A stretch of DNA of 39,198 nucleotides, from positions 1-39,198 of the forward strand of contig NZ_BCTX01000048.1 in the NCBI RefSeq assembly GCF_001590985.1. Direction: 5' to 3'. This stretch comes from Novosphingobium naphthalenivorans NBRC 102051 (lineage in GTDB: Bacteria > Pseudomonadota > Alphaproteobacteria > Sphingomonadales > Sphingomonadaceae). Positions 38,227-39,198 of this stretch are shown piece by piece (within the stretch, counting starts at the first letter, position 1; every line of letters begins with the position of its first letter). The notes under the pieces were generated by a model. The model was not told where the DNA came from. It searched no databases and saw nothing but the letters and a program-made list of their open reading frames with translations. The translations under genes and the position numbers were made by a program.

Positions 38227-39198
38227 TCAGGCGGCCGCGCGTTTCAGCCGGTCGTTGATGGCTTCTCCGACACCCTCGGCAGGGACCGGCGCGACGGCGA
38301 TTTTCGGCTGCGCGCAAGCCGCACCTTCATGAAGCAAGGCATAGAGCCGCGCGGCCGCTTCGATGAGATCGCCCGAAGCTGACAGCGTGACGTCACCCGC
38401 CACGGCACCGAAACCGATGTGAAATTCGTCTGCCTGCGCTGTCACCGCATTCAGCCGCACCGGCTTTCCCGGGGCATAATGGCTGATAAGCTGCCCGGGC
38501 GCCTCGATCTCCTGTGACGTCACGGCGTCGCTCGGCGTGCCCAGCACGGCACGAAGCGCGGATTCCGGGATCGGTCCGGGGCGCAGGACCTGCCAGCGCC
38601 CGTCCTCGCGCCCGCCCTCGCGCCCATCCTCGCGCAGGGCCACGATCGTGGATTCCAGCCCCGCCTCGCAAGCGCCGCCATCGACCACGGCATCGATCCG
38701 TCCGCCCAGCGAGGACAGCACATGCGCAGCATCGGTGGGGCTGACACCGCCGCTGCGGTTGGCCGACGGCGCCGCCAGCGGCAGGCCGGCGGCGGCTATG
38801 ATCGCACGCATTACCGGGTGCGCCGGGCAGCGCAGGGCAATCGTCGGCAGTCCTGCCGTCACGGCCGCCGCCACCGGCGCACCGGGACGCAGCGGCAGGA
38901 CCAGAGTCAGCGCGCCCGGCCAGAACGCTTCGGCCAGCCGGAGCGCCCGGTCATCGAACAGCGCCAGCTCCTGCGCGGCGGCGACATCGGCAATATGAAC
39001 GATCAGCGGATTGAAGCTGGGCCGGCCCTTGGCGCCATAGATCGCCGCAACGGATTCGTCGCGGTCGGCACGGGCCGCAAGGCCATAGACGGTTTCGGTC
39101 GGCACCGCGACAAGCCCGCCTTCGCGCAGCACACGCGCGGCCTCGGCAATTCCTGCCGCATCGGCAGTCAGAACGGCGGGTCGGCTGGCGTAATCCAT
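38227..39198 (-). CDS. L-threonylcarbamoyladenylate synthase (Sua5/YrdC/TsaC type)
   Basis: The enzyme makes threonylcarbamoyl-AMP from threonine, bicarbonate and ATP for the t6A37 modification of ANN-decoding tRNAs. The 323-residue protein has the YrdC domain (GGLVAVPTETVYGLAARAD, KGRPSFNPLIVHI, ALRCPAHPVMRAII, LAAPSANRSGGVSPT) and a C-terminal Sua5 domain (GQLISHYAPGKPVRL). The first codon, ATG at 39198, is the last base triplet of the window, so the start is within reach but upstream signals are not visible. An eight-residue in-frame insertion comes from a 12-bp tandem repeat (see 38597-38632). Confidence 0.9.
   Translation of the reverse strand: MDYASRPAVLTADAAGIAEAARVLREGGLVAVPTETVYGLAARADRDESVAAIYGAKGRPSFNPLIVHIADVAAAQELALFDDRALRLAEAFWPGALTLVLPLRPGAPVAAAVTAGLPTIALRCPAHPVMRAIIAAAGLPLAAPSANRSGGVSPTDAAHVLSSLGGRIDAVVDGGACEAGLESTIVALREDGREGGREDGRWQVLRPGPIPESALRAVLGTPSDAVTSQEIEAPGQLISHYAPGKPVRLNAVTAQADEFHIGFGAVAGDVTLSASGDLIEAAARLYALLHEGAACAQPKIAVAPVPAEGVGEAINDRLKRAAA
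38597..38632 (-). repeat. 12-bp in-frame tandem repeat inside the Sua5-type gene
   Basis: Three copies of CGCCC-(G/A)(T/C)-CCTCG follow each other (38597-38608, 38609-38620, 38621-38632). On the coding strand they give GRED/GREG/GRED, so the length can change by four residues without a frameshift. Relatives usually have a single GR before WQVLRPG. Confidence 0.75.

Noticed and set aside
38597..38632. 12-bp repeats considered as a CRISPR fragment
   Set aside because: There are no spacers, and the units are contiguous and in frame with the coding sequence.

Overview
The window is a compact, GC-rich stretch of chromosome from an alphaproteobacterium, most likely a member of the Sphingomonadales (Novosphingobium/Sphingomonas type). 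Pointers are the alphaproteobacterial marker families TrcR (DUF1013), DUF1192 and DUF2093, the Suv3-type helicase - S4 protein - FdxA - CarD cluster, an aspartate-type HemB, an Er-VIT1 (MbfA-like) iron protein, and an intergenic hairpin-cluster repeat of the kind seen in sphingomonads. No tRNA, rRNA, CRISPR array, prophage or complete insertion sequence was found. The genes are almost all housekeeping and densely packed on both strands.

Layout. 1-7.6 kb: mutS with a small membrane protein behind it, divergent from the malic enzyme maeB, which converges on the C4-dicarboxylate carrier dctA; then nadC. 7.6-9.7 kb: a 4-base-coupled membrane protein of unlike composition, a periplasmic RNase T2, tadA, and rpmB with a good terminator. 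9.8-13.7 kb, minus strand: xseA, DUF2093, an M23 peptidase and a phytase-like esterase, the last two separated by a 268-bp palindromic element inserted at TA. 13.7-16.6 kb, plus strand: purD, a small Cys-rich anchored protein, and the ferritin-like/VIT1 iron exporter. 16.8-24.3 kb: adenosine kinase plus a DEDDh exonuclease, a lipoprotein, a protein with internal repeats, fadD, trcR, a GST and a quinone oxidoreductase. 24.4-29.1 kb, plus strand: DUF1192, clpA, a truncated haemoglobin and a SulP transporter. 29.2-33.4 kb, minus strand: DUF167 plus gamma-carbonic anhydrase, hemB plus a GNAT acetyltransferase, and a large M23 peptidase. 33.6-38.2 kb, plus strand: helicase, S4 protein, ferredoxin, carD and a lipoprotein, facing a Sua5-type tRNA-modification gene at the right edge.

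The most unusual signals are in the short spaces between genes. (i) Between the helicase and S4 genes, a 17-bp unit is repeated so that three six-codon mini-ORFs run stop-into-start (ATGA overlaps) up to the true S4 start. (ii) Upstream of the truncated haemoglobin gene, a perfect FNR/FixK box abuts a 14-bp core match to the ParB-binding parS site. (iii) The 268-bp element at 10.8 kb has perfect 33-bp terminal inverted repeats enclosing two nested hairpins and ends next to the Shine-Dalgarno sequence of the following gene. (iv) A five-codon minigene ends exactly where clpA begins. (v) A remnant of a second GNAT gene lies behind the intact one.

All functional names come from recognised family motifs, not database searches. 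Start codons were chosen by family length, ribosome-binding sites and overlaps, and the uncertain ones are flagged.
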